This document shows, piece after piece, positions 14,250 through 20,313 of a stretch of DNA of 20,313 nucleotides. The translations under genes were made by a program, and so were the position numbers. Source of the stretch: an uncultured Collinsella sp. (GTDB lineage: Bacteria > Actinomycetota > Coriobacteriia > Coriobacteriales > Coriobacteriaceae); contig CAUCXP010000009.1 of assembly GCA_958446785.1 (NCBI GenBank), forward strand, positions 1 to 20,313, read 5' to 3'. The notes beneath the pieces are model-generated. The model was not told where the DNA came from. It was given only the letters and a program-made list of their open reading frames with translations, and did no database searches. The stretch's first letter is position 1; each line of letters starts with the position of its first letter.

Positions 14250-15563
14250 ATGGCAGAGTCGGCAGCAGGGGATGCCCTGTTCGAGCGAACGGGAAAAGTT
14301 TCGTTTGTGCAGGTATTGCCCCATGCGCTGCAGCATGTGCTGGCGGCATTCGCGGGTATCGTCACGCCCGCCATCATCATTGCGTCGGTCTGCGGCTTTA
14401 CCCCTCAGGAGGAGGCCGCCGTCATCCAGGCGTCGCTCGTCCTCTCGGCGCTTGACATTTTCCTTCAACAGTTTCCCATAAAAGGTGTCGTCGGTTCGGG
14501 CCTGCCCATTGTGATGGGTGCGAGCTTTACCTTCGTGCCGGCGCTCAAGGCAGTCGGTCTTGAGCTTGGTTTTGAGGCCGTGCTGGGCGCCCAGGTAATC
14601 GGCGGCGCGCTCGTCGCGCTCTTCGGCCTACTGTTTAGGCGCGTGAGTTTTCTGTTTCCGGCCCCGGTGCTCGGTACCGTCATCTTTGTGATCGGCCTGT
14701 CTCTGTGCCCGGTCGCTGTGGCTTCTATGGCGGGCGGGGAGGGCGCTGCCGATTTCGGCAGTGTCACCAACTGGGCCGTCGCGCTCGTGACGTTTGTCGT
14801 CACCTTTGTGGCCGGCAACTACGGCAAGGGCGCGCTTAGGCTGGGCAGCATCCTGGCCGGTATCTGCGCGGGCTTTGTTTTGGCTGCGGTGTTGGGCACG
14901 GTCGATTTCTCGGCCATCGCGACCGCCAGCTGGTTCGCCCCGCCGGCCCTGGGCGCCCATCGCCTTGTGTTCGACCCGGCCGCGTGCGCCGTTGTGGGCG
15001 TTGTCGCCATTGTCAACGCAGTACAGGTCATGGGCGAATTTGCCGCCGTGTCGTCCGCTGCGCTCGATACCCCTGCGACCGATAGCCAGATCTCGGGTGG
15101 CCTGATCGCCAACGGCCTGGTCGGTATGCTGTCAGGCTTTTTGGGCGGCGTCCCCACGGCAACCTTTGGCCAGAATGTGGGCATTATCGCCGAGAACAAG
15201 GTCGTCAACCGCATGGTCTTTACGCTTGCCGCCGCCATCTTGCTCATCGCGGGCCTGCTGCCCAAGTGCGCGGCAGTGCTCACGTCCATTCCGCAGCCGG
15301 TCATCGGCGGCGCCACGATCGGCGTGTTCGCGACCATTGGCATGAACGGTGTGGTCATGTTTGCCCGCCACGGCCTGTCTCAGCGCGATACCACGCTCAT
15401 GGGTCTCTCTATCGCCTTTGGCACGGGTATTGAGCGCACGGCCGGCGCGCTTGCTGGCGCTGGATTCCCCGCATGGGTCGGCACCGTCTTTGGCGGATCC
15501 TCTATTGCCGTCGCCGCGCTTGTCGCCGTCGTCCTCAACCTGGTCCTGCCCCACCAAAAATAA
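14250..15563 (+). CDS. NCS2 family purine permease (xanthine/urate type)
   Basis: This 437-residue integral membrane protein belongs to the nucleobase-cation symporter 2 family, whose members have 14 helices in two inverted repeats. Visible marks are LPHALQHVLAAFAG (H29), GSGLPIVMGASFTFVPAL (about 82-99) in the first core, E263 in the MGEFAAVS helix, and the family signature TFGQNVG (Q308, N309). Family members take up xanthine, urate or uracil with protons. The surrounding purine genes favour xanthine or urate, but the residues do not settle it. The start is set at 14250 because GGGAGG lies 5 nt upstream and a TATAAT box at 14193. The frame stays open back to 14073, but that extension would translate a hairpin repeat. 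The gene is single, flanked by two copies of that repeat. Confidence 0.9.
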   Translation: MAESAAGDALFERTGKVSFVQVLPHALQHVLAAFAGIVTPAIIIASVCGFTPQEEAAVIQASLVLSALDIFLQQFPIKGVVGSGLPIVMGASFTFVPALKAVGLELGFEAVLGAQVIGGALVALFGLLFRRVSFLFPAPVLGTVIFVIGLSLCPVAVASMAGGEGAADFGSVTNWAVALVTFVVTFVAGNYGKGALRLGSILAGICAGFVLAAVLGTVDFSAIATASWFAPPALGAHRLVFDPAACAVVGVVAIVNAVQVMGEFAAVSSAALDTPATDSQISGGLIANGLVGMLSGFLGGVPTATFGQNVGIIAENKVVNRMVFTLAAAILLIAGLLPKCAAVLTSIPQPVIGGATIGVFATIGMNGVVMFARHGLSQRDTTLMGLSIAFGTGIERTAGALAGAGFPAWVGTVFGGSSIAVAALVAVVLNLVLPHQK

Positions 15564-15565
15564 CG

Positions 15566-15650
15566 CCCCATATATGAGTTGCGGTGGAATACGGACTGTT
15601 TAAGCCTTCTAAACCGTCAAACAGTCCCTATTTCACCGCAACTGCTTTTT
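15566..15650. repeat. 85-bp hairpin repeat element, copy B
   Basis: AGTTGCGGTG... at 15577-15601 pairs with ...CACCGCAACT at 15619-15643: 25 positions with one mismatch and one wobble, and a 17-nt loop. The stem is followed by GCTTTTT, so this copy also works as a plausible intrinsic terminator of the permease gene. Compared with copy A, two stem positions that are mismatched or wobble there are paired here, as expected if the fold is kept by selection. Confidence 0.85.
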
Positions 15651-15704
15651 GGGACCCATTTGTGCGGGGGAGTTGTGGAGTTGTGCAGGCAGACGAGGTT
15701 TTTC

Positions 15705-15870
15705 TGGAAATACGCACCCAATGCGCGTATAGTACCGATTGTTTTGTCGGCTCCTGCTGCGTCGAGTCCAAACCGCGAAATGCCATGAGCGGCGCGGATG
15801 CAGCCAGGAGGCACGAGGACAACCCACCGTGGCCACGCCCCGTGCTTAAAACCCCAAGAAGGAGTGAACA
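15705..15870 (+). promoter_or_regulatory. predicted promoter and leader of rplE operon
   Basis: TGGAAA at 15705-15710 and TATAGT at 15728-15733 are 17 bp apart and match the consensus at four and five of six bases. They would start a leader of about 130 nt with no gene in it, ending in GAAGGAG 6 nt before the rplE ATG. In E. coli ribosomal protein S8 controls the spc message by binding near the start of rplE; I could not make out a matching site here, but the leader is long enough for one. Confidence 0.4.
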
Positions 15871-16428
15871 ATGGCAGAAGAGAAGTATGTGCCACGTCTG
15901 AAGACCAAGTACAACAACGAGGTCAAGCAGCAGCTTCAGGACAAGTTCCAGTACGAGAACGTCATGATGATCCCCAAGTTTGAGAAGATTGTCGTGAACA
16001 TGGGTGTCGGCGAGGCCGCTACCGATTCCAAGGCCATCGACGGTGCCGTGCGCGACCTGCGCGCCATCACCGGTCAGCAGCCGATGATCACCCGTGCCCG
16101 CAAGTCCATCGCTACCTTCCGCCTGCGCGCTGGTATGCCGATCGGCTGCAAGGTTACCCTGCGTGGCGACCGTATGTGGGAGTTCTTCGATCGTCTGACC
16201 TCCGTCGCGATCCCCCGTATCCGCGACTTCCGCGGCATCTCCGCCAAGAGCTTCGACGGCCGTGGTAACTTCTCCATGGGCGTCACCGAGCAGCTCATCT
16301 TCCCCGAGATCGACTTCGACTCCGTCGATCACCAGCGTGGTATGGACATCACTTTCGTGACCACCGCCAACACCGATGAGGAGGCCAAGGCCCTTCTGGA
16401 CGCCTTCGGTTTCCCGTTCAAGAAATAG
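15871..16428 (+). CDS. rplE: 50S ribosomal protein L5
   Basis: L5 binds 5S rRNA and contacts the P-site tRNA from the central protuberance of the large subunit. The 185 residues match the usual 179-187. Typical stretches are [11 protein letters not shown], the [14 protein letters not shown] loop (about 34-47), [20 protein letters not shown], and [18 protein letters not shown]. The start has a strong GAAGGAG site. In most bacteria rplN and rplX come directly before this gene. Here it is the first ribosomal gene after a permease and a hairpin repeat, so it must rely on a local promoter or on read-through. Confidence 0.98.
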   Translation: MAEEKYVPRLKTKYNNEVKQQLQDKFQYENVMMIPKFEKIVVNMGVGEAATDSKAIDGAVRDLRAITGQQPMITRARKSIATFRLRAGMPIGCKVTLRGDRMWEFFDRLTSVAIPRIRDFRGISAKSFDGRGNFSMGVTEQLIFPEIDFDSVDHQRGMDITFVTTANTDEEAKALLDAFGFPFKK

Positions 16429-16429
16429 G

Positions 16430-16481
16430 TTCACCTGCCCTATGAGCGCCGTTCCCAGAAGGGGGCGGCGCTTGGGGCGAA
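16430..16481 (+). other. intercistronic hairpin, rplE-rpsZ
   Basis: AGCGCCG at 16445-16451 pairs with CGGCGCT at 16466-16472. Outer GTT/AAC and CCC/GGG pairs extend it imperfectly to 16430-16481. No T-run follows. It may tune expression or processing within the operon (inferred). Confidence 0.45.
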
Positions 16482-16507
16482 CAATACTCTATGTGAGGAG
16501 GATATAA

Positions 16508-16693
16508 GTGGCTAAGACATCGATGATCGTCAAGTGCAATCGCAAGCAGAAGTTCTCTACTCGTGAGTACACGCGCTGCCAGCGCTGCGGCCGTCCGCAC
16601 TCTGTGTACCGCAAGTTCGGCCTGTGCCGTGTCTGCTTCCGCGAGCTTGCACTCAAGGGCGAGCTTCCCGGCGTTAAGAAGGCCAGCTGGTAA
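16508..16693 (+). CDS. rpsZ: 30S ribosomal protein S14, zinc type
   Basis: The 61-residue S14 binds the 3' domain of 16S rRNA in the small-subunit head. It is the short zinc-ribbon form: C24-x2-C27-x12-C40-x2-C43 are all present, and the length equals that of other zinc-type S14 proteins, while zinc-free forms have about 90-100 residues. The start codon is GTG, set by GAGGAGG 7 nt upstream. The C-terminus ([10 protein letters not shown]) is complete. Where bacteria also hold a zinc-free copy it is usually induced by zinc shortage; none is in this window. Confidence 0.97.
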   Translation: MAKTSMIVKCNRKQKFSTREYTRCQRCGRPHSVYRKFGLCRVCFRELALKGELPGVKKASW

Positions 16694-16812
16694 GTCACTA
16701 CCAGCGTTTCAAGCATCAGTTTGGAACAGGGAAAACGCGCTAAAAAGGCTTTGCCGTTAAGGGCGGCGAAGAACCAAGAGCACGTGTTCATCAAGAACGA
16801 AGGAGAATCTGT

Positions 16813-17211
16813 ATGAACCTTACAGACCCGATCGCAGATATGCTTACGCGCATCCGTAACGCTAACTCTGTGAACAAGGCCACGGTCTCCATGCCGAGCA
16901 GCAAGAAGCTCGTTGAGATCGCTCGTGTTCTGCACGAGGAGGGCTACATCGAGGGCTACGATGTCGAGGACACCGTTCCCCAGAAGACTCTGCACATCAC
17001 GCTTAAGTATGGTCCCAAGAAGGCTAAGGTCATCAACGGCATCCGCCGCATTTCCAAGCCGGGCCTGCGTAAGTACACCGGCGTTGCCGACATGCCCCGC
17101 GTCCGCGGTGGCCTTGGTACCGCCATTATTTCCACCAGCCATGGCGTCATGACCGACCGCGATGCTCGCAAGCACAACGTCGGCGGCGAGATCATCGCTT
17201 ACGTCTGGTAA
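16813..17211 (+). CDS. rpsH: 30S ribosomal protein S8
   Basis: S8 binds helix 21 of 16S rRNA and is an early assembly protein of the small-subunit platform. The 132 residues are of normal length. The N-terminus [14 protein letters not shown] and the C-terminal signature [19 protein letters not shown] are clear. In E. coli S8 also represses the spc message at rplE; whether that happens here is unknown. GAAGGAG lies about 8 nt before the ATG. The 119-bp gap behind rpsZ is longer than usual for this operon and shows no gene. Confidence 0.98.
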   Translation: MNLTDPIADMLTRIRNANSVNKATVSMPSSKKLVEIARVLHEEGYIEGYDVEDTVPQKTLHITLKYGPKKAKVINGIRRISKPGLRKYTGVADMPRVRGGLGTAIISTSHGVMTDRDARKHNVGGEIIAYVW

Positions 17212-17244
17212 TTCGCTCGGTAGGTAGAAGGAAAGGAGATCACC

Positions 17245-17781
17245 GTGTCTCGTATCGGTAATAAGCCTGTCCAGATTCCCGCCGGAGTCGAAGTGGCAGT
17301 CAACGGCAACAACGTTGTCGTCAAGGGCCCCAAGGGCCAGCTCGAGCTCGATGTCTTTGAGAAGCTCGCTATCAACGTCGAGGACAACGTCCTCACCGTT
17401 TCCCGTCCCGACGACGAGCGTGAGACCCGTGCCCGTCACGGCCTCACCCGCGCCCTCATCCACAACATGGTTGTTGGCGTTTCCGAGGGCTTCGAGAAGA
17501 AGCTCGAGCTCGCCGGCGTCGGTTACCGCGTGCAGCAGAAGGGCAAGAACCTCGAGTTCTCCCTGGGCTTCTCGCACCCCGTGATCGTCGAGGCTCCCGA
17601 GGGCATCACCTTCGAGGTTCCCGACAACACCCACGTGAACGTCAAGGGTATCAACAAGCAGCAGGTCGGTCAGATCGCCGCTGAGATCCGCGGCCATCGT
17701 CCTCCCGAGCCTTACAAGGGCAAGGGTATCCACTACGTTGGCGAGCACATCCGCCGCAAGCTGGGTAAGGCCGCCAAGTAG
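17245..17781 (+). CDS. rplF: 50S ribosomal protein L6
   Basis: L6 sits near the factor-binding site of the large subunit and contacts 23S rRNA. The 178 residues are normal. [16 protein letters not shown] at the start, [10 protein letters not shown], and the C-terminal [14 protein letters not shown] signature are all present. The start is GTG, with AAAGGAG 7 nt upstream. It lies 33 bp after rpsH in the standard order. Confidence 0.98.
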   Translation: MSRIGNKPVQIPAGVEVAVNGNNVVVKGPKGQLELDVFEKLAINVEDNVLTVSRPDDERETRARHGLTRALIHNMVVGVSEGFEKKLELAGVGYRVQQKGKNLEFSLGFSHPVIVEAPEGITFEVPDNTHVNVKGINKQQVGQIAAEIRGHRPPEPYKGKGIHYVGEHIRRKLGKAAK

Positions 17782-17806
17782 TCGTAACCGACTCACTCGC
17801 ATAAGA

Positions 17807-17828
17807 CCAGCACCCCGTCAGGTGCTGG
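17807..17828 (+). other. intercistronic hairpin, rplF-rplR
   Basis: CCAGCACC at 17807-17814 pairs perfectly with GGTGCTGG at 17821-17828 over a 6-nt loop. A TTTTT run follows only 11 nt later, so it is not a strict intrinsic terminator, but partial termination or a processing site is possible (inferred). Confidence 0.55.
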
Positions 17829-17856
17829 CAAGATCAACCTTTTTAGGAGTTTACGT

Positions 17857-18225
17857 ATGAACAAGCATAAGGCGAAGCTGGAAGGCCTCAAGCGTCGTCA
17901 GCGTCGTGTTCGCGGCAAGGTCTCGGGTACCTCCGAGCGTCCGCGTCTTCGCGTGACCCGTACTAACGCCAACATCTATGCCCAGATCATCGACGACAGC
18001 AAGGGCTCCAGCCTGACGCTCGTCTCTGCCTCGACCCTCGAGGCCGAGTTCAAGGGCACCCACACCTCGAACAAGGAGGCTGCGGAGAAGGTCGGTCAGC
18101 TCGTTGGCAAGCGTGCCATCGAGGCCGGCATCACCAAGGTCGCCTTCGATCGCGGTGGCCGTATCTACCATGGCCGCGTCAAGGCCCTCGCCGACGGTGC
18201 TCGTGCCGCCGGTCTCGAGTTCTAG
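17857..18225 (+). CDS. rplR: 50S ribosomal protein L18
   Basis: L18 binds 5S rRNA in the central protuberance together with L5. The 122 residues are normal. The basic N-terminus, [22 protein letters not shown], and the C-terminal [22 protein letters not shown] signature, split across several conserved blocks, are intact. AGGAG lies about 8 nt before the ATG. It is preceded by a 75-bp gap that holds a perfect hairpin. Confidence 0.98.
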   Translation: MNKHKAKLEGLKRRQRRVRGKVSGTSERPRLRVTRTNANIYAQIIDDSKGSSLTLVSASTLEAEFKGTHTSNKEAAEKVGQLVGKRAIEAGITKVAFDRGGRIYHGRVKALADGARAAGLEF

Positions 18226-18239
18226 GAGGTATGTAGCAC

Positions 18240-18764
18240 ATGGCTCGTAATCAGAAGCAGCAGCGCGAGGCCTCCGAGTTCGAGGAGCGCGTCGTTTACA
18301 TCAACCGCGTGTCGAAGACCGTCAAGGGTGGTCGTCGCATGAGCCTCGTCGCTCTCGTCGTCGTTGGCGACGGCAAGGGCAACGTCGGCGTTGGCATGGG
18401 CAAGTCCGCTGAGGTGCCCCTGGCCATCTCCAAGGCGTCTCTCGATGCCAAGAAGAACATGTTCCACGTGCCGGTGACCGAGCAGGGCACCATCCCGCAC
18501 GAGGTTCTCGGCCACTTTGGTGCCGGCCGCATCATCATCAAGCCCGCTGTCGAGGGTACCGGCGTTATCGCCGGCGGCGCTGTGCGTCCCCTCTTCGAGC
18601 TTGCTGGCATCAAGAACGTCCTGTCCAAGTCCCTCGGTACCGACAACGGCCTCAACATCATCAAGGCTGCCGTCGAGGGCCTCAAGGAGCTCTCCAGCCC
18701 TGAGGACGTCGCGGCTCGCCGTGGCCTGACGGTCTCCGAGATGTTCGTCGGTAAGGAGAACTAA
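18240..18764 (+). CDS. rpsE: 30S ribosomal protein S5
   Basis: S5 helps decoding accuracy and lines the mRNA entry of the small subunit. The 174 residues are usual. The double-stranded-RNA-binding part reads [19 protein letters not shown], the [21 protein letters not shown] signature follows, and the C-terminal [13 protein letters not shown] is intact. Ribosome site AGGAGG lies about 9 nt before the ATG, right after the rplR stop. Confidence 0.98.
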   Translation: MARNQKQQREASEFEERVVYINRVSKTVKGGRRMSLVALVVVGDGKGNVGVGMGKSAEVPLAISKASLDAKKNMFHVPVTEQGTIPHEVLGHFGAGRIIIKPAVEGTGVIAGGAVRPLFELAGIKNVLSKSLGTDNGLNIIKAAVEGLKELSSPEDVAARRGLTVSEMFVGKEN

Positions 18765-18766
18765 GC

Positions 18767-18949
18767 ATGGCTGACACCATCAAGATCAAGCAGGTCCGCA
18801 GCACCAACGGTTGCAAGCAGGACCAGGTCCGTACTGTCCGTGCCCTCGGTCTCCACAGGATCCGCGAGGTTCGCGAGATTGCTGACAACGAGTCCGTCCG
18901 CGGCATGATCTTCAAGGTCAAGCACCTTGTCGAGATTGTAGAGGAGTAG
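18767..18949 (+). CDS. rpmD: 50S ribosomal protein L30
   Basis: The 60-residue L30 is a small large-subunit protein. IKIKQVRSTNGCKQDQ and the TVRALGLHRIREVREIADN block are typical, and the length is normal. It begins 2 bp after the rpsE stop; its ribosome site (AAGGAG) lies inside the end of rpsE, so translation is probably coupled. Confidence 0.97.
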   Translation: MADTIKIKQVRSTNGCKQDQVRTVRALGLHRIREVREIADNESVRGMIFKVKHLVEIVEE

Positions 18950-18952
18950 CAA

Positions 18953-19402
18953 ATGCAGCTTCACGATCTTACTCCCGCGCCCGGTTCCACCAAGAACCGT
19001 AAGCGCGTCGGCCGTGGCAATTCTTCGGGTCACGGCACCACTTCTGGCCGCGGCCAGAAGGGCCAGGGTTCCCGCTCTGGTGGCACCAAGGGTGCCGGCT
19101 TCGAGGGTGGCCAGACTCCGCTGGCTATGCGCCTGCCCAAGCTTCCGGGCTTCCGCAACCCCCGTCGTATCGAGTACACCGCTGTTAACGTTGAGCGTCT
19201 CGAGCGTAAGTTCGAGGACGGCGCTGTAATCGACGGTGCCGCTCTTAAGGCCGCTCGCATCACCAAGAGCGAGTTCGAGCCCGTCAAGGTGCTCGGCAAT
19301 GGTGAGCTCACCAAGAAGTTCACGGTCAAGGTCGACAAGGTCAGCGCTTCTGCGCAGGCCAAGATCGAGGCCGCTGGCGGAAAGGTCGAGCTGCCGTGCT
19401 AA
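18953..19402 (+). CDS. rplO: 50S ribosomal protein L15
   Basis: L15 is a late-assembly large-subunit protein with a long basic, glycine-rich N-terminal arm. That arm is seen here as [19 protein letters not shown] followed by [22 protein letters not shown] and the C-terminal globular part are complete. The 149 residues are normal. It starts 3 bp after rpmD, with GAGGAG in the end of that gene. Its last codons overlap the GTG start of secY by 7 nt. Confidence 0.98.
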   Translation: MQLHDLTPAPGSTKNRKRVGRGNSSGHGTTSGRGQKGQGSRSGGTKGAGFEGGQTPLAMRLPKLPGFRNPRRIEYTAVNVERLERKFEDGAVIDGAALKAARITKSEFEPVKVLGNGELTKKFTVKVDKVSASAQAKIEAAGGKVELPC

Positions 19403-20313
19403 ATGGTCTTAAGAATGCTTTCCGCATCAAAGAATTGCGCGAAAAGATTCTTTTTACCATAGCTATGCTCGTCGTGTACCGCATTGGTGCGCACGTTCCT
19501 GTGCCCGGCATTCCCTTCCAGGGGATGCTGGGCCTTTTCTCGACCGATAACAATTCGGTCGCCGCAGGTGCTATGGCCCTCCTGAATCTTTTCTCTGGCG
19601 GCGCGTTGAGCTATGTGTCGGTGTTTTCGCTGGGCATCATGCCTTACATCACCAGCTCGATCATCCTCCAGATGCTCCAGGCCGTCGTGCCTTCCCTGCA
19701 TGAGCTTGCCCGCGAGGGCGAGGTCGGTCAGACCAAGATTACGCAGTATTCGCGTTACCTCACCCTGGCTCTGGCAATCCTCAACTCCGTGGGTTACCTC
19801 TTCCTCTTTAAGAGCTTCGGCATCAGCTTCAATGGCGCCGGCGCTCCCGAGATCATCTTCGACCTCATGATCGTCGGTACGCTCACCGCAGGCGCTATGC
19901 TGATCATGTGGATTGGTGAGCTCATCACCCAGCGCGGTATCGGCAATGGCATGTCGCTGATCATCTTTGCGAACATCATGGCCGGTCTGCCGCAGGCGAT
20001 CTTCTCCAGCACCGAGGGCAATGCCGGTGGCATCATCACCATGGTGATCATCTGCGCCATCATCCTGCTGGTTATCCCGCTGATTGTTTTCCTTGAGCGC
20101 GGCCAGCGCCGCATCCCGGTCTCTTACGCCAAACGCGTCGTGGGCCGTCGCATGATGGGTGGCCAGACCACCTACCTGCCCATCAAGGTCAACACCGCGG
20201 GTGTCGTGCCGATCATCTTCGCTTCGGCGCTGCTGTACTTCCCGGCTCAGATTGCCGTGTTCTTCCCCGGCATCGGCTGGATTCAGGCAGTTGCCTCCGC
20301 GCTTTCGACCGGT
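19396..20313 (+). CDS. secY: SecY protein translocase subunit, first 306 residues
   Basis: SecY is the channel-forming subunit of the Sec translocon in the cytoplasmic membrane. The frame is open to the window edge, covering 306 of about 430-440 residues. The start is GTG at 19396 (reading [10 protein letters not shown]), inside the end of rplO in another frame, with GGAAAGG about 10 nt upstream. The ATG at 19403 is out of frame. Visible marks are [12 protein letters not shown] in the first helix region, [17 protein letters not shown] in the second (plug side), [14 protein letters not shown], and [10 protein letters not shown] of a cytosolic loop. Several membrane helices are present. It ends the usual spc gene order; adk would be expected next. 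Confidence 0.97.
   Translation, partial: MLNGLKNAFRIKELREKILFTIAMLVVYRIGAHVPVPGIPFQGMLGLFSTDNNSVAAGAMALLNLFSGGALSYVSVFSLGIMPYITSSIILQMLQAVVPSLHELAREGEVGQTKITQYSRYLTLALAILNSVGYLFLFKSFGISFNGAGAPEIIFDLMIVGTLTAGAMLIMWIGELITQRGIGNGMSLIIFANIMAGLPQAIFSSTEGNAGGIITMVIICAIILLVIPLIVFLERGQRRIPVSYAKRVVGRRMMGGQTTYLPIKVNTAGVVPIIFASALLYFPAQIAVFFPGIGWIQAVASALSTG

Noticed and set aside
15617..15895. Minus-strand 92-residue protein
   Set aside because: It begins inside rplE, covers the rplE leader and ends in the hairpin element. There is no ribosome site, and its composition follows from the repeat.
16489..17802. Minus-strand open frame of 437 codons
   Set aside because: Opposite rpsZ, rpsH and rplF, which are certain genes.
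19403..19405. ATG as secY start
   Set aside because: It is in a different frame from the conserved SecY sequence; GTG at 19396 is in frame and has a ribosome site.

Overview
The window looks like the chromosome of a high-GC anaerobic gut actinobacterium of the class Coriobacteriia. Collinsella is my best guess, made from gene content and general familiarity and not from a database search. It joins accessory DNA on the left, a purine/selenium-molybdenum catabolic region in the middle, and a ribosomal protein operon on the right.

Left part (1-3850). A secreted protein with 131-residue repeats, read on the minus strand, runs off the left edge; its codon use is unlike the genes to its right. Then come a gene-poor stretch with a possible gene remnant, a 121-residue protein of unknown function, a perfect 19-bp inverted repeat, four exact 33-bp tandem units, a proline/alanine-rich single-pass membrane protein, and a YheO/DauR-type regulator.

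Middle part (3851-15563). Reading away from the regulator are genes for diaminopropionate ammonia-lyase (ygeX), a YgeY-type M20 hydrolase, the knotted carbamoyltransferase YgeW and a carbamate kinase, closed by an intrinsic terminator. A second unit holds a MocA-like cytidylyltransferase (YgfJ) and a hydantoinase (HyuA-like). Next are YqeC (minus strand), YqeB and an XdhC-family protein, which are accessory proteins of selenium-dependent molybdenum hydroxylases, and then an NCS2 xanthine/urate-type permease. Together these match the anaerobic purine (urate/xanthine) degradation gene set known from gut bacteria: import by the permease, ring opening by the hydantoinase, breakdown of the diaminopropionate-type intermediate to pyruvate and ammonia, and ATP from carbamoyl phosphate. 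The hydroxylase/dehydrogenase structural genes and ssnA/ygfK are not in this window.

Right part (15564-20313). The distal spc operon follows: rplE, rpsZ (zinc-type S14), rpsH, rplF, rplR, rpsE, rpmD, rplO and the first 306 codons of secY. Its usual upstream partners rplN and rplX are absent; the permease gene and a repeated hairpin lie there instead.

The most unusual non-coding items are two 85-bp copies of a long hairpin element on either side of the permease gene, the 33-bp tandem array with its neighbouring palindrome, a dyad over the predicted ygfJ promoter, and a 12-bp hairpin whose loop holds the ygeY stop codon. I found no rRNA, tRNA, insertion sequence or CRISPR array. I did not find a clearly new multi-gene system; the best candidates for undescribed biology are the repeat elements and the cysteine-rich YqeC.
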